The notes: generated by a model not told the origin, from the letters alone. Shown: positions 24,586 to 33,913, counted from the first letter of the stretch. The stretch: 38,686 nt of DNA from Ferruginibacter sp. (GCA_025352625.1 JANXSR010000063.1:1-38686), one strand, 5' to 3'. Program-made: numbers and translations.

Positions 24586-26124
24586 ATGGCTCCTTCAACG
24601 CTTTTATATTTTGTGATTGGTTATTTTTTGTTACTGTTTGTAGTAGCATGGTATACAAGCAGAAATTCAAATAACGATTCTTTTTTTATTGGTAACAGAA
24701 ACAGTAACTGGATGCTCGTTGCTTTTGGCATGATTGGTACCTCACTAAGCGGAGTAACTTTTGTAAGTGTACCAGGCAGTGTGGGTAACATTGGTAAAGA
24801 AGGTTTGTTGCCAAATGCGCTGGGTTATTTCCAGGTGGTGATTGGTTATTTTTTGGGGTATCTTGTCGTGGCCTTTGTATTACTGCCTTTGTATTATAAG
24901 CTCAACTTAACCTCCATTTATAATTACCTCAAGCAACGCTTTGGCACCTGGGCTTACAAAACGGGTGCATCTTTTTTTATTTTATCAAGAACGGTGGGTG
25001 CCACAGCAAGATTGTACCTTGTAATTAATGTGTTGCATATTTTTATTTTATCAAGATTGCACATTCCTTTTTGGGTATCAGCGGCTGTGGTTTTAATTAT
25101 GATTTTATTATACACGTTTGAGGGAGGGGTAAAAACAATCGTGTACACGGATACTTTACAAACAACCTTGATGATACTTGGTTTAGTTGTTTGTATCGGC
25201 TATATATTGTCGCATCTTAATTTTTCGGTGAGTGAAGCGGTAAATGCAATGGAGGCAAAAAACCTTACCAAAATTTTCAACACAGATATAAAAAGCAAGG
25301 GATTTTTCTTAAAACAAATTATTGGAGGCGCTTTTATTACGATAGCCATGACAGGGTTAGACCAGGAAATGATGCAGAAAAATATTAGTGTAAAAAACCT
25401 TAAAGACTCGCAGAAAAATATGCTGAGTTTTAGTGTGATTTTGGTTTTTGTAAATTTATTATTTCTCTTATTAGGAGGATTGTTATACCTATATGCTTAT
25501 CATAATGGTGCAGGCTTTAGAACAATTGTAGCAGGTGATGTTCCTGCCTGGGCCTTTGTGCAAAACGATCTCAACATCACTGGCGATAATTTATTTCCAT
25601 CTGTTGCATTGGGTCTGCTGCAAACAATGCCCTCATTTATTTCCATCATCTTTATTATTGCCTTAATATCCGCTCTGTTTCCAAGTGCAGATGGTGCATT
25701 AACTGCACTTACTTCCACTTTTTGTATTGATATTTTAGGGATTAAAGAAAGGGATGATTTAAATGAAAAGCAAAAAAGAAAGATCAGGCTTACTGTTCAT
25801 TTAATAATGACCACCATATTTTTTATCAGTATATTAATTTTTAGAGAAATAAACAGCCGTTCTATTATTGATAAAATTTTAGACTTGGCCGGATACACTT
25901 ATGGCCCTTTATTAGGATTATTTACATTTGGTATTTTAACAAAACGCAGCTTGCCCGATAATTTTATTATTGCACTAATAGCCTTAGTAAGTCCTGTAAT
26001 TTGTTACCTTTTACAAATCAACGCTCCACATTTTTTTAATGGCTATGTAATAGGCATTGAAATTTTGATAATTAATGGTCTGCTCACTTTTACAGGCTTG
26101 TTAATCATATCAAAAAAGCAGTAA
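24586..26124 (+). CDS. Sodium:solute symporter (SSS family), substrate unknown
   Basis: A 512-residue inner-membrane protein with about 13 hydrophobic segments. The family features are GTSLSGVTFVSVPGSVG in the first helices, YTFEGGVKTIVYTDTLQT in the middle, and the signature-like stretch LFPSADGALTALTST near residue 365-380. It is different from the vSGLT-like symporter at the left of the window: the QYIVQR-type sugar motif is replaced by MTGLDQEMMQKNIS, which is typical of the less-characterised Bacteroidota SSS proteins. No catabolic gene lies next to it, so the substrate cannot be inferred. It has its own promoter-like sequence and possibly a hairpin about 40 bases past its stop. Confidence 0.9.
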   Translation: MAPSTLLYFVIGYFLLLFVVAWYTSRNSNNDSFFIGNRNSNWMLVAFGMIGTSLSGVTFVSVPGSVGNIGKEGLLPNALGYFQVVIGYFLGYLVVAFVLLPLYYKLNLTSIYNYLKQRFGTWAYKTGASFFILSRTVGATARLYLVINVLHIFILSRLHIPFWVSAAVVLIMILLYTFEGGVKTIVYTDTLQTTLMILGLVVCIGYILSHLNFSVSEAVNAMEAKNLTKIFNTDIKSKGFFLKQIIGGAFITIAMTGLDQEMMQKNISVKNLKDSQKNMLSFSVILVFVNLLFLLLGGLLYLYAYHNGAGFRTIVAGDVPAWAFVQNDLNITGDNLFPSVALGLLQTMPSFISIIFIIALISALFPSADGALTALTSTFCIDILGIKERDDLNEKQKRKIRLTVHLIMTTIFFISILIFREINSRSIIDKILDLAGYTYGPLLGLFTFGILTKRSLPDNFIIALIALVSPVICYLLQINAPHFFNGYVIGIEILIINGLLTFTGLLIISKKQ

Positions 26125-26142
26125 CCCATTCAATTAATATTT

Positions 26143-26150
26143 TACTTTTG
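26143..26150 (+). promoter_or_regulatory. Promoter -7 box for the O-methyltransferase gene
   Basis: TACTTTTG matches TAnnTTTG exactly, 72 bases ahead of the ATG at 26222. RNA starting near 26156 would include the whole hairpin at 26162-26197 at its 5' end. Confidence 0.45.
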
Positions 26151-26161
26151 CAATATTAATA

Positions 26162-26197
26162 AGTGCCATTCTTTAATTAGCAAATTGGAATGGCACT
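26162..26197 (+). terminator. Hairpin between the symporter and O-methyltransferase genes
   Basis: AGTGCCATTC (26162-26171) and GAATGGCACT (26188-26197) are exact ten-base complements with a 16-base loop. The tail ATTGTTATAAAA is only weakly T-rich. It may end the symporter transcript, or, because a perfect -7 box precedes it at 26143, it may be a stable 5' leader stem of the next gene. Confidence 0.5.
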
Positions 26198-26221
26198 ATT
26201 GTTATAAAATAAACCATACAA

Positions 26222-26860
26222 ATGGAACTTGTAAATATTGCAGCAGAAGCGTATGCAGCAAAATTTTCAACTGCTGAAGATGAGCTTTTGCAGGAAATAA
26301 ATAGGTACACCACACAAACACATGCAAAAGCGCATATGCTTAGTGGTCATGTGCAGGGAAGTTTTTTAACGCTTTTAAGTCGGTTACTACAACCAGCAAG
26401 GATTTTAGAGATTGGAACTTTTACAGGATACAGTGCTTTGTGTTTGTCCAAAGGGTTACAAAAAGGGGGTAAAATTCATACAATTGAATTAAGAGAAGAG
26501 GATGCCGCTACAGCAAGGGGGTATTTTGAGCAGTCGATTAATAAAGATAAGATTGTATTACATGTAGGCGATGCCAAACAAATCATTCCAACTTTAAGTG
26601 AAGTGTGGGATATTGTTTTTATTGATGCAGATAAAACAGGGTATATTGATTATTACGAATTAATTTTGCCATCTGTAAAACAAAACGGGATTATCATTGC
26701 TGATAATGTATTATTTCACGGCCAGGTATTAGAGCATACTATTATTGGTAAAAATGCCAAAGCCGTGGATGCTTTTAATGAGCATGTAAAAAATGATAAA
26801 AGAGTAGAACAGGTTTTGTTAACTGTAAGAGATGGCCTGCTATTAATTCAAAAGTTGTAA
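26222..26860 (+). CDS. O-methyltransferase, class I SAM-dependent (methyltransf_3 family)
   Basis: A 212-residue enzyme of the catechol / caffeoyl-CoA O-methyltransferase fold that moves a methyl group from S-adenosylmethionine to a hydroxyl, usually with a divalent metal. The SAM-binding loop ILEIGTFTGYSALCLS (about 60-75) is followed by the acidic ribose binder HTIELREED, the metal-site FIDADKTGYIDYY (about 135-147) and IIIADNVLFHG (about 160-170). The methyl acceptor is not predictable; tRNA hydroxyuridine (TrmR-type) and small phenolics are both known for this family. ATG start; the GH73 gene follows after 31 bases and is probably co-transcribed. Confidence 0.9.
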   Translation: MELVNIAAEAYAAKFSTAEDELLQEINRYTTQTHAKAHMLSGHVQGSFLTLLSRLLQPARILEIGTFTGYSALCLSKGLQKGGKIHTIELREEDAATARGYFEQSINKDKIVLHVGDAKQIIPTLSEVWDIVFIDADKTGYIDYYELILPSVKQNGIIIADNVLFHGQVLEHTIIGKNAKAVDAFNEHVKNDKRVEQVLLTVRDGLLLIQKL

Positions 26861-26891
26861 TTAAGAGCAGTTTTTAAAATTTTAATTCGTT

Positions 26892-28058
26892 ATGTTTAAA
26901 AAAATTCTTTATTTATTTGCTCTTGTTGCGATTGATTTTTCAATTGCAACTGCGCAAACAATTAAACCGCAGGAATATATTGAAATGTACAAAGAGCTTG
27001 CTGTAAGGGAAATGAAAAGAATGGGTGTGCCTGCCGCCATTACGCTTGCACAAGGATTATTGGAAACAGAAAGTGGCAATAGTGACTTGGTAAAAAAATC
27101 TAATAATCATTTTGGAATAAAGTGTAAAACTTCCTGGACGGGTGAAGGTGTAAGTCATGACGATGATGCAGCAGGTGAATGTTTTCGCAGTTACAAAGAT
27201 GCAGAGGCTTCTTACAGAGACCATAGTAATTATTTAAGAGGTACTGACAGGTATGCTTCTTTATTTAAGTTAAATCCAACTGATTACAAGGGCTGGGCAA
27301 AAGGATTAAAAAAGGCCGGTTATGCAACTAATCCAAAGTATCCTGATATATTGATAAAAAATATAGAGCAATACAACCTGCAACAATATTCATTGGAAGC
27401 AGCCAACGATGTACCCAAAATAGAAACTGATAAATACGAAGATGATAAAGAGCCTCCTGCAATAAAGCCAGAAAAGGAAACCTCTTTAGGGGAAGTTGAT
27501 TCTAAAGTTTTAGTTGCGGGTAATTTTATTAATGGACATAAATATATTAATGCCACTAAAGGAACTTCTCTGCTGGCCATTGCAACTGAAAATGATATTG
27601 ATTTAAGTAAATTATTAGCCTTCAATGATTTGGAAAAGGATGGTATTCTTATCAACGACCAAATCATTTTTTTGCAAAAAAAATCAAAAATAGGCGACAG
27701 GGATTTTTATATAATTCAGGAAGATGAATCACTGTACGATGTTGCACAAAAAAATGGTATTCAGCTAATGCCGCTTTTATCTTACAATCAATTAACCCAA
27801 ACAACAGCTGTACCGGTCGGTACAAAATTATATTTAAAGCCTACAGCTGAAACGCAGCAGGCTGGTGCGATAAAAGAAGCCGCAGAAAATACATCTACCA
27901 TCAATACAACTGCTAAAACACATGCAGTACAACCAAAAGAAGGATTGTATAGCATAGCAAAAAAATATAAGGTATCTGTACAGCAATTAAGAGAATGGAA
28001 TAATTTAAACACAGACGATTTACTACAGATAGGCCAGCAATTAATTGTTTCTAAATAA
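26892..28058 (+). CDS. Exported glucosaminidase (GH73) with LysM domains
   Basis: A 388-residue peptidoglycan hydrolase. After a signal peptide ending ATAQ (about residue 22) comes a GH73/FlgJ-type N-acetylglucosaminidase domain (25-165) with the catalytic glutamate in QGLLETESGNS (Glu58) and NNHFGIKCK. Two or three LysM peptidoglycan-binding segments follow: KGTSLLAIATENDIDLSKLL, DESLYDVAQKNGIQLMPLL and the clear last one EGLYSIAKKYKVSVQQLREW ending IGQQLIVSK. It would cut glycan strands in the periplasm during growth or division. It lies between the O-methyltransferase (31 bases) and hpt (26 bases), consistent with one operon. Confidence 0.92.
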   Translation: MFKKILYLFALVAIDFSIATAQTIKPQEYIEMYKELAVREMKRMGVPAAITLAQGLLETESGNSDLVKKSNNHFGIKCKTSWTGEGVSHDDDAAGECFRSYKDAEASYRDHSNYLRGTDRYASLFKLNPTDYKGWAKGLKKAGYATNPKYPDILIKNIEQYNLQQYSLEAANDVPKIETDKYEDDKEPPAIKPEKETSLGEVDSKVLVAGNFINGHKYINATKGTSLLAIATENDIDLSKLLAFNDLEKDGILINDQIIFLQKKSKIGDRDFYIIQEDESLYDVAQKNGIQLMPLLSYNQLTQTTAVPVGTKLYLKPTAETQQAGAIKEAAENTSTINTTAKTHAVQPKEGLYSIAKKYKVSVQQLREWNNLNTDDLLQIGQQLIVSK

Positions 28059-28084
28059 TTATCATCAAATAATCGTTTTTAATA

Positions 28085-28624
28085 ATGTCGGAAATTAAGG
28101 TAAATGACAAAAAATTTAAGCCCTATATCAGTGCGGTAGTTATTAACAACCGAATAAAGGTATTGGCAGCAGAACTCAACATTGATTATGCAGGTAAAAG
28201 GCCAATATTTATTGCTATTTTGAATGGTTCTTTTATGTTTGCAAGTGACCTTTTTAAAGAAATTAATATTGACGCAGAAATTTGTTTTATAAAATTAGCT
28301 TCCTATAAAGGAACCCGTTCAACAGGGAATGTAATCACTTCTATTGGGCTAGATGAACCATTAAAGGATAGGCATGTAGTTATTATTGAAGATATTGTGG
28401 ATACCGGTAATACATTGCACCAGTTTTTACCTCAGTTGCAAAATCAGCAACCAGCTTCTTTAAAAATTGCGGCTTTGCTCCACAAGCCAGCAGCATTGCA
28501 ATATCCAATTAAAATAGACTACCTGGGGTTTAATGTGCCCAATATATTTTTACTGGGCTTTGGGTTAGATTATGATGGATTAGGGAGAAATCTGGCAGAG
28601 ATATACCAGCTGGTAGAAAACTAA
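28085..28624 (+). CDS. hpt: Hypoxanthine phosphoribosyltransferase
   Basis: A 179-residue cytoplasmic purine-salvage enzyme that joins hypoxanthine (and often guanine) to PRPP to give IMP or GMP. The PRPP-binding signature VVIIEDIVDTGNT spans 98-110, the flexible-loop region SYKGTRSTG is at 73-81, and the C-terminal FLLGFGLDYDGLGRNL carries the base-contacting residues. Length and order are normal. It starts at ATG 26 bases after the GH73 gene and is likely the last gene of that group. Confidence 0.93.
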   Translation: MSEIKVNDKKFKPYISAVVINNRIKVLAAELNIDYAGKRPIFIAILNGSFMFASDLFKEINIDAEICFIKLASYKGTRSTGNVITSIGLDEPLKDRHVVIIEDIVDTGNTLHQFLPQLQNQQPASLKIAALLHKPAALQYPIKIDYLGFNVPNIFLLGFGLDYDGLGRNLAEIYQLVEN

Positions 28625-28670
28625 AAAGCTTCATCAGGCAACATTAAGTTATCTTTTCAAATAATTTTTA

Positions 28671-28678
28671 TAACTTTC
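28671..28678 (+). promoter_or_regulatory. Possible -7 box for the VWA protein gene
   Basis: TAACTTTC differs in one base from TAnnTTTG and is 16 bases ahead of the TTG start at 28695, which would leave a leader of about a dozen bases. Confidence 0.3.
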
Positions 28679-28694
28679 TGAAACTTTATGTGAT

Positions 28695-30452
28695 TTGAAA
28701 AAACTATTTATCCATATATCCCTATTATTTTTTGTTCAAAGTGCCACTGCGCAGTATTACCTGCGTGGCGAAATTAAGGATGAGAAAAATCAACCGTTGC
28801 AGAATGTAAAAATATTACTGAATTCTGATAAGAATGTTTATTTCTCAGGTACTACAGGTGGTTTTGGCATATCCTGCCGTGGTACTAAAGATTCTATTAC
28901 CATAATGTTGGAAGGGTTTGAAACAAAATCTCTCAATATAAAAACGGAGGTATTTCAGCAGATTGTTTTAAAGGCCTTATCTACCAATATTAGCAAAAGC
29001 CGCCCTAAATTAGTTTCCATTACAAAAGATCAAAATTTTTCTTCTTCCTACAGTTGGTACGTAAGTGATGAATCTTATTTTTCACTCGTTGAAAATGAAA
29101 TAGTAAATGTCAATAAATTCCCAAACACTGGTTTTTCACTTAATATTAATAAAGCATCGTATAGTAATATTCGGCGGTTTCTTAATTCAAAAAGTATGGT
29201 TCCTCCGGATGCCGTTCGTATAGAAGAGTTATTAAATTATTTTAATCTGCATTACAGGGAACCTGAAAAAGAAAATATTTTTAGTATTGAATCACAAGTG
29301 ACAGACTGCCCCTGGAATGTGGAAAGCAAATTATTATTTTTAAATGTTAATGCACGTAAACTGGATATGGAGCATGTGCCTCCATCTAATCTGGTTTTTT
29401 TAATTGATGCTTCCGGTAGTATGGAAATGCCTAACAGACTACCTCTTGTAAAGGCAGCCTTTCAAATGCTTATTAAAAATTTAAGGGCAATAGATACAGT
29501 ATCAATTGTTGCCTATGGTGGAACTGCTTCAGTTTGGCTTCAACCAACCAGTGGGGCAGAAAAGCAAAAAATTATAGAATCAATAGAAGAACTTACAGCA
29601 AATGGTGATACACCAGGAGAATCCGCAATTAGAATTGCTTACAAAATTGCAGAAAGCTCATTTATTAAAGGAGGTAATAACAGGGTAATACTTGCAACAG
29701 ACGGCGATTTTAATGTGGGGGAAGTATCAGAAAAAGAATTGGAGGATCTTATTACAAAAGAGAAAAAATCGGGTGTTTATTTAACCTGTCTTGGTGTAGG
29801 TATGGGTAATTTTAAAGATTCTAAATTAGAGATTTTAGCCAAGAGAGGCAATGGCAATTACGCCTATCTTGATGATATAAATGAAGCTGAAAAAGTATTG
29901 GTAAAAGAAGTAACGCAAACATTTTTTTCAGTGGCAGATGATGTATTTTTAAATGTACGTTTTAACCCATCAATTATAAAAGATTATCGTTTAATTGGCT
30001 TTGATAATAAAAGAGACGCTATTGCCGACAGTTCTGGCGAATTGGAAGGGGGGGATATAGGAAGTGGAAATAGTGTGTTGGCTATTTTTGAAGTGACTCC
30101 CTCTGCATCTAATATGGCACTTGACTCATCAACTTTAATTTCACCGGCACAAGTATCATTAAAGTACACCTTACCAACTACAAAGGTGCAAAGCATATTG
30201 AACTATAATTGCCCACCCAACTATCTTTCTTTTAATAAAATTGATAAAGAGTTTCAGTTTGGAGCAGCAGTTGGCATGTTTGGAATGAAAGTAAGGCAAT
30301 CTAAATATCTTCCTAATACCGACTGGATAGAAATTGAAAATATTGCCAACAATGCTCACAATCCTGCAAACTATCTCCAAAAACAGTTTTTGCAGCTTAT
30401 AGTCAATGCTAAAAAGATTTACGGTAAAAAGAAAGTTAAAATACTTAACTAA
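28695..30452 (+). CDS. Exported von Willebrand factor type A domain protein (YfbK-like)
   Basis: A 585-residue exported protein. A signal peptide ends SATAQ (residue 20). Residues 22-95 form a carboxypeptidase-regulatory-like beta domain ([20 protein letters not shown]). Residues 140-225 match the N-terminal von_Willebrand segment ([32 protein letters not shown]). The VWA domain runs from about 230 to 410 with a full MIDAS: DASGSM (238-243), a GDTPGES loop at 304-310 and ATDGDFN (334-340). The rest is a DUF3520-type domain. Family members bind divalent metal and probably protein ligands in the periplasm or on the outer membrane; the partner is unknown. TTG start gives [12 protein letters not shown] as signal. 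Its stop overlaps that of dnaJ on the other strand by four bases. Confidence 0.88.
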   Translation: MKKLFIHISLLFFVQSATAQYYLRGEIKDEKNQPLQNVKILLNSDKNVYFSGTTGGFGISCRGTKDSITIMLEGFETKSLNIKTEVFQQIVLKALSTNISKSRPKLVSITKDQNFSSSYSWYVSDESYFSLVENEIVNVNKFPNTGFSLNINKASYSNIRRFLNSKSMVPPDAVRIEELLNYFNLHYREPEKENIFSIESQVTDCPWNVESKLLFLNVNARKLDMEHVPPSNLVFLIDASGSMEMPNRLPLVKAAFQMLIKNLRAIDTVSIVAYGGTASVWLQPTSGAEKQKIIESIEELTANGDTPGESAIRIAYKIAESSFIKGGNNRVILATDGDFNVGEVSEKELEDLITKEKKSGVYLTCLGVGMGNFKDSKLEILAKRGNGNYAYLDDINEAEKVLVKEVTQTFFSVADDVFLNVRFNPSIIKDYRLIGFDNKRDAIADSSGELEGGDIGSGNSVLAIFEVTPSASNMALDSSTLISPAQVSLKYTLPTTKVQSILNYNCPPNYLSFNKIDKEFQFGAAVGMFGMKVRQSKYLPNTDWIEIENIANNAHNPANYLQKQFLQLIVNAKKIYGKKKVKILN

Positions 30453-31618
30453 GCAAACATTTCTCTTACCTTATCAAAGAAAGATTTATCACCCTTTTCT
30501 GGCTTAGGTTCAAAATTTGCACTTTCCTGCATTTTTTCTAACATTGCTTTCTCTTCTGAACTTACATGTTGCGGTGTCCAAACATTTACATGTATTAGTT
30601 GGTCCCCTTTTTCGTAAGAGTTTACAGAAGGAAAGCCTTTACCTTTTAACCGAAATATTTTGCCACTCTGTGTACCTGGGGGAATTTTTATTTTAGCTTT
30701 TCCGTCAATAGTAGGTACTTCTATATTCGTACCAAAAACAGCTTCCGGAAACGAGATATGTAAATCAAAAGCAACATTCAATCCATCTCTATGTAATTGA
30801 GGATGTGCTTCTTCTTCAATTAAAATTATTAAATCGCCATTTGCACCGCCACGTTCACCTGTATTACCTTTACCATTCATACTCAGCTGCATGCCTTCCT
30901 GTACGCCAGCCGGAATTTCTATCGTAACCGTTTCTTCACCATATACACGGCCTTCACCTTTGCAACTGGTACATTTGTTGGCAATGGTACTACCCTCACC
31001 ATTACAAGTGGGGCAGGTAGTTACTGTTTGCATCTGACCCAAAAAAGTATTTTGAACTTTTCTTACTTGTCCACTTCCACCGCAGGTACCGCAGGTTTGC
31101 ACACTGTTTTTATCTTTGGCACCACTACCACTACAGGTAGCACAAGGCACATATTTTTTTACCTTAACAGTTTTAGAGGCACCTTTCGCCATCTCTTCGT
31201 AATTCAATTTTATTTTAATACGAAGATTGCTACCTCTAACACCATGACTACGGCCGCCGGATGAACGTCGTCCACCACCACCGCCAAAGAAACTACCAAA
31301 GGGACTTTCATCTCCAAAAATATCTCCGAACTGACTAAAAATATCATCCATGTTCATACCACCACCACCAAATCCGCCAGCACCACGGTTACCACCACTA
31401 AATGCCTGGTGACCAAAACGATCATATTGTGCTCTTTTATCGGTATCACTTAATATTTCATAAGCTTCCGCAGCTTCCTTAAATTTTTCTTCTGAAGCTT
31501 TGTCTCCGGGGTTACGGTCTGGGTGAAATTGCATTGCCACCTTACGGTAGGCCTTCTTTATTTCATCCTGCGAAGCAGATTTTGCTACGCCTAATATTTC
31601 ATAAAAATCTTTCTTCAT
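30449..31618 (-). CDS. dnaJ: Chaperone protein DnaJ
   Basis: The 389-residue Hsp40 co-chaperone that delivers clients to DnaK and stimulates its ATPase. The J domain contains HPD at 32-34. A glycine/phenylalanine-rich stretch ([18 protein letters not shown] and onward) follows, then four zinc-binding CxxCxGxG repeats: [24 protein letters not shown] and CTSCKGEG. The C-terminal substrate domains contain [18 protein letters not shown]. It lies 209 bases downstream of grpE on the same strand; dnaK is not in the window. Its TAG stop shares two bases with the stop of the convergent VWA gene, so no terminator separates them. Confidence 0.97.
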   Translation of the reverse strand: MKKDFYEILGVAKSASQDEIKKAYRKVAMQFHPDRNPGDKASEEKFKEAAEAYEILSDTDKRAQYDRFGHQAFSGGNRGAGGFGGGGMNMDDIFSQFGDIFGDESPFGSFFGGGGGRRSSGGRSHGVRGSNLRIKIKLNYEEMAKGASKTVKVKKYVPCATCSGSGAKDKNSVQTCGTCGGSGQVRKVQNTFLGQMQTVTTCPTCNGEGSTIANKCTSCKGEGRVYGEETVTIEIPAGVQEGMQLSMNGKGNTGERGGANGDLIILIEEEAHPQLHRDGLNVAFDLHISFPEAVFGTNIEVPTIDGKAKIKIPPGTQSGKIFRLKGKGFPSVNSYEKGDQLIHVNVWTPQHVSSEEKAMLEKMQESANFEPKPEKGDKSFFDKVREMFA

Positions 31619-31730
31619 AACCCGGTTTCCCCAAAGGGCGATTTTGTTTTACGTCTCACCTTATAAAAGGAAACAGACATGTTGTTATATTAAATTGTTA
31701 CCAGCATTTTTTCAAAGGTCAGCATCGTAG

Positions 31731-31756
31731 GTTCAGCCGATAGCTATTGACTGAAC
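31731..31756 (-). other. Imperfect hairpin in the grpE-dnaJ gap
   Basis: GTTCAG (31731-31736) and CTGAAC (31751-31756) flank a further partly paired core (GATAG/CTATT with a mismatch and wobble). It sits midway in the 209-base gap between the two chaperone genes. No U-tract follows on the minus strand, so it is more likely a processing or stability element than a terminator, or chance. Confidence 0.3.
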
Positions 31757-31827
31757 TCGTACAGAATACTTGTGAGAATTTTTAAAAAAGAAAGAATTTC
31801 AGGTATTCAATCTTTTCGACAAGTTTC

Positions 31828-32403
31828 CTATTTGCCCACCACCACTTTGGCAAACCGTATTATCTTATCATTCAAATAATATCCTTTCTGAACCTCGTCA
31901 ACTACTTTGTCTTTTAATTTTTCGGTAGGGGCAGGAATTTCTGTTATGGCTTCATGCTTCTCTACATCAAAATCAGTATTAATACTTTCCATGGCTTTTA
32001 AACCCTTGGCTTGTAATGTACTTCTAAGTTTTCCAAATACCAATTCAATCCCTTTTTTAATCTGATCAAGATCATTGCTTGTCTGCAACTGCTTTTCAGC
32101 TCTTTCACTATCGTCTAACACATCCAGTAAAGAAGTAATTACTTCTTTACCAGCAGTTTGAATTAGTTCAATTCTTTCTTTGGCACTACGGCGTTTGTAG
32201 TTATCAAATTCAGCAAACAAACGAATGTATTTATCCTTTTGTTCTTCTAGTTCAGCCTGAATTTTCTCTGTCAGATTATCCTCTTCAGGATTAGATAAAT
32301 GGGTATTTCCGGGAATATCTGCATCTGAATTAATATCTCCAAAACCCTGCATGGCTTCTGATAAAGTTTGATCGTCTTCTGTTACTTTTATTTTTTGTTC
32401 CAT
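31828..32403 (-). CDS. grpE: Nucleotide exchange factor GrpE
   Basis: A 191-residue GrpE that releases ADP from DnaK. I start it at the ATG at 32403 (MEQKIKVTEDDQ): the frame is open upstream to 32511, but the extra 36 residues do not look like GrpE and would overlap a perfect promoter at 32464-32493. An acidic disordered N-terminus is followed by a long coiled coil (LTEKIQAELEEQKDKYIRLFAEFDNYKRR) and the C-terminal beta domain (EKHEAITEIPAPTEKLKDKVVDEVQKGYYLNDKIIRFAKVVV shortened here in description), with the family YFLND-type ending as KGYYLND and AKVVVG. Together with dnaJ it forms a heat-shock unit. Confidence 0.95.
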   Translation of the reverse strand: MEQKIKVTEDDQTLSEAMQGFGDINSDADIPGNTHLSNPEEDNLTEKIQAELEEQKDKYIRLFAEFDNYKRRSAKERIELIQTAGKEVITSLLDVLDDSERAEKQLQTSNDLDQIKKGIELVFGKLRSTLQAKGLKAMESINTDFDVEKHEAITEIPAPTEKLKDKVVDEVQKGYYLNDKIIRFAKVVVGK

Positions 32404-32463
32404 ATAATTAGTATTTAAAACTTCGCTTGTTAAATATAGGTACGCAGGCACCCTAAACGTGTG

Positions 32464-32493
32464 CAAATGTACGATAGTCAAACATTTTGCCAA
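32464..32493 (-). promoter_or_regulatory. Promoter of grpE
   Basis: On the minus strand TTG (32493-32491), a 19-base spacer and TACATTTG (32471-32464) match both parts of the Bacteroidota housekeeping promoter exactly. RNA would start about 55 bases before the grpE ATG at 32403. This supports the shorter GrpE start. Confidence 0.7.
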
Positions 32494-32568
32494 GCCTTGC
32501 TTTACAGCCAAATTGGCAAATTATATAGACTATTCCAGATATAATGAACAGCCTGACACGTTAAAAGT

Positions 32569-32576
32569 TACCTTTG
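32569..32576 (+). promoter_or_regulatory. -7 box touching the RlmI-like start, possible leaderless mRNA
   Basis: TACCTTTG is an exact TAnnTTTG match and ends only four bases before the ATG at 32581, which is where RNA would be expected to start. A TTG at the -33 position was not found. Confidence 0.5.
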
Positions 32577-32580
32577 CGGC

Positions 32581-33762
32581 ATGAAAAGTCTTTTTCTTAA
32601 TAAAAATGTTGGTAATCGGGTAGAAAGTGGTCACCCCTGGATTTTTGCCAACGAAATAAATCGCGGCAAAGCTTTAGACGCTGCTGCCAGAGCAGGCGAA
32701 ATCGTAAATGTATATACTCATGATAAAAAATTTATAGGCAAAGGATATGTAAATCCTCAATCGCAGATAATGGTTCGTTTGCTTACAAGAGATAAAGACG
32801 AAACGATTGATGATCAGTTTTTTTATAATAAAATAAAACAGGCGTGGGCATATCGTCAAACGTTGGGGTATATAGAAAACTGCAGGTTAATTTTTGGCGA
32901 AGCCGATGATATTCCACAATTAATAATCGATAAATTCAATGACTATTTTGTAATACAAACCCTTGCTTTAGGTATTGATGTTTGGAAGCCGGCAATTGTT
33001 GCTGCACTCGAAAAAATATTTTCACCCAAAGGAATATACGAACGCAATGATGTACCGGTTAGAGAACTGGAAGGATTGGAACAACATAAAGGTTTTTTAT
33101 CCGAACCTTTTGATACTAATATTATCATTAAGGAGAATGGAATAAAATTTAATGTAGACATTGCAAACGGGCAAAAAACCGGATACTTCTTAGATCAGCA
33201 GGATAACCGCCGTGCTATTCAACATATCGTAAATGGAGCAGATGTACTGGGTGCTTTTTGTTACACGGGATCTTTTGAAATATCTGCAGCACATTATGGC
33301 GCAAAGGCTGTTTTGGGCTTAGATATTTCGCAAAGCGCTATTGATATGTGTAATAAAAATGCAGCATTAAACGGGTTGGTAGATATCTGCCGCTTTGAAT
33401 GCGTAAATGCTTTTGATGTATTGAAGGAATGGAGTAAAGAAGGAAAGCAATGGGACGTTGTAATGCTTGACCCGCCTTCGTTTACAAAGAGCAGAAGCAC
33501 GATTGATAAAGCAGTTGCTGGTTATAAGGAGATTAATTTAAGGGGAATGAAGCTGGTTAAACCGGGTGGATTTTTAGTAACTTCCAGTTGCACCAACCTT
33601 GTAAAACCCGAGTTGTTTTTAGATATCATTAACATGGCTGCTAAAGATGCCAAGCGCAAAATAAGACAGGTAGTATTTAATGCACAATCTGCCGATCACC
33701 CCATTATTCGTGGGCAGGAAAATACGCATTATCTAAAGTTTTTGATTGTGCAGGTTTTATAA
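32581..33762 (+). CDS. Class I rRNA large-subunit methyltransferase, RlmI/YccW-like
   Basis: A 393-residue SAM-dependent RNA cytosine-C5 methyltransferase of the RlmI family. An N-terminal PUA RNA-binding domain (1-75, with GHPWIFANEI) is followed by the central domain and the Rossmann methyltransferase domain: the SAM loop VLGAFCYTGSFEISAAH (about 222-238), AVLGLDIS, and the catalytic/flipping motif MLDPPSFTKS (about 298-307). CYTGSF and SSCTN carry the conserved cysteines. In E. coli RlmI makes m5C1962 in 23S rRNA; the exact position here is not certain. It is divergent from grpE, with a -7 box so close that the message may be leaderless. Confidence 0.9.
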   Translation: MKSLFLNKNVGNRVESGHPWIFANEINRGKALDAAARAGEIVNVYTHDKKFIGKGYVNPQSQIMVRLLTRDKDETIDDQFFYNKIKQAWAYRQTLGYIENCRLIFGEADDIPQLIIDKFNDYFVIQTLALGIDVWKPAIVAALEKIFSPKGIYERNDVPVRELEGLEQHKGFLSEPFDTNIIIKENGIKFNVDIANGQKTGYFLDQQDNRRAIQHIVNGADVLGAFCYTGSFEISAAHYGAKAVLGLDISQSAIDMCNKNAALNGLVDICRFECVNAFDVLKEWSKEGKQWDVVMLDPPSFTKSRSTIDKAVAGYKEINLRGMKLVKPGGFLVTSSCTNLVKPELFLDIINMAAKDAKRKIRQVVFNAQSADHPIIRGQENTHYLKFLIVQVL

Positions 33763-33913
33763 AAAAATAAATTATAAAGCTGGTGAAGTATTAATGGGGC
33801 ACTTCTATTTATGCTGAATAGAATGGATAAAGTAAAGGTTGTGCGACGCCTGTGAATCTTAATTGAAATATGGAAGCAGGGCAAAGAAGATAGGAAATAA
33901 AGACGGAGAAATA

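Noticed and set aside
32404..32511. Extended GrpE N-terminus of 36 residues
   Set aside because: It does not resemble GrpE and would require translation from RNA upstream of a perfect promoter at 32464-32493; the ATG at 32403 is better.
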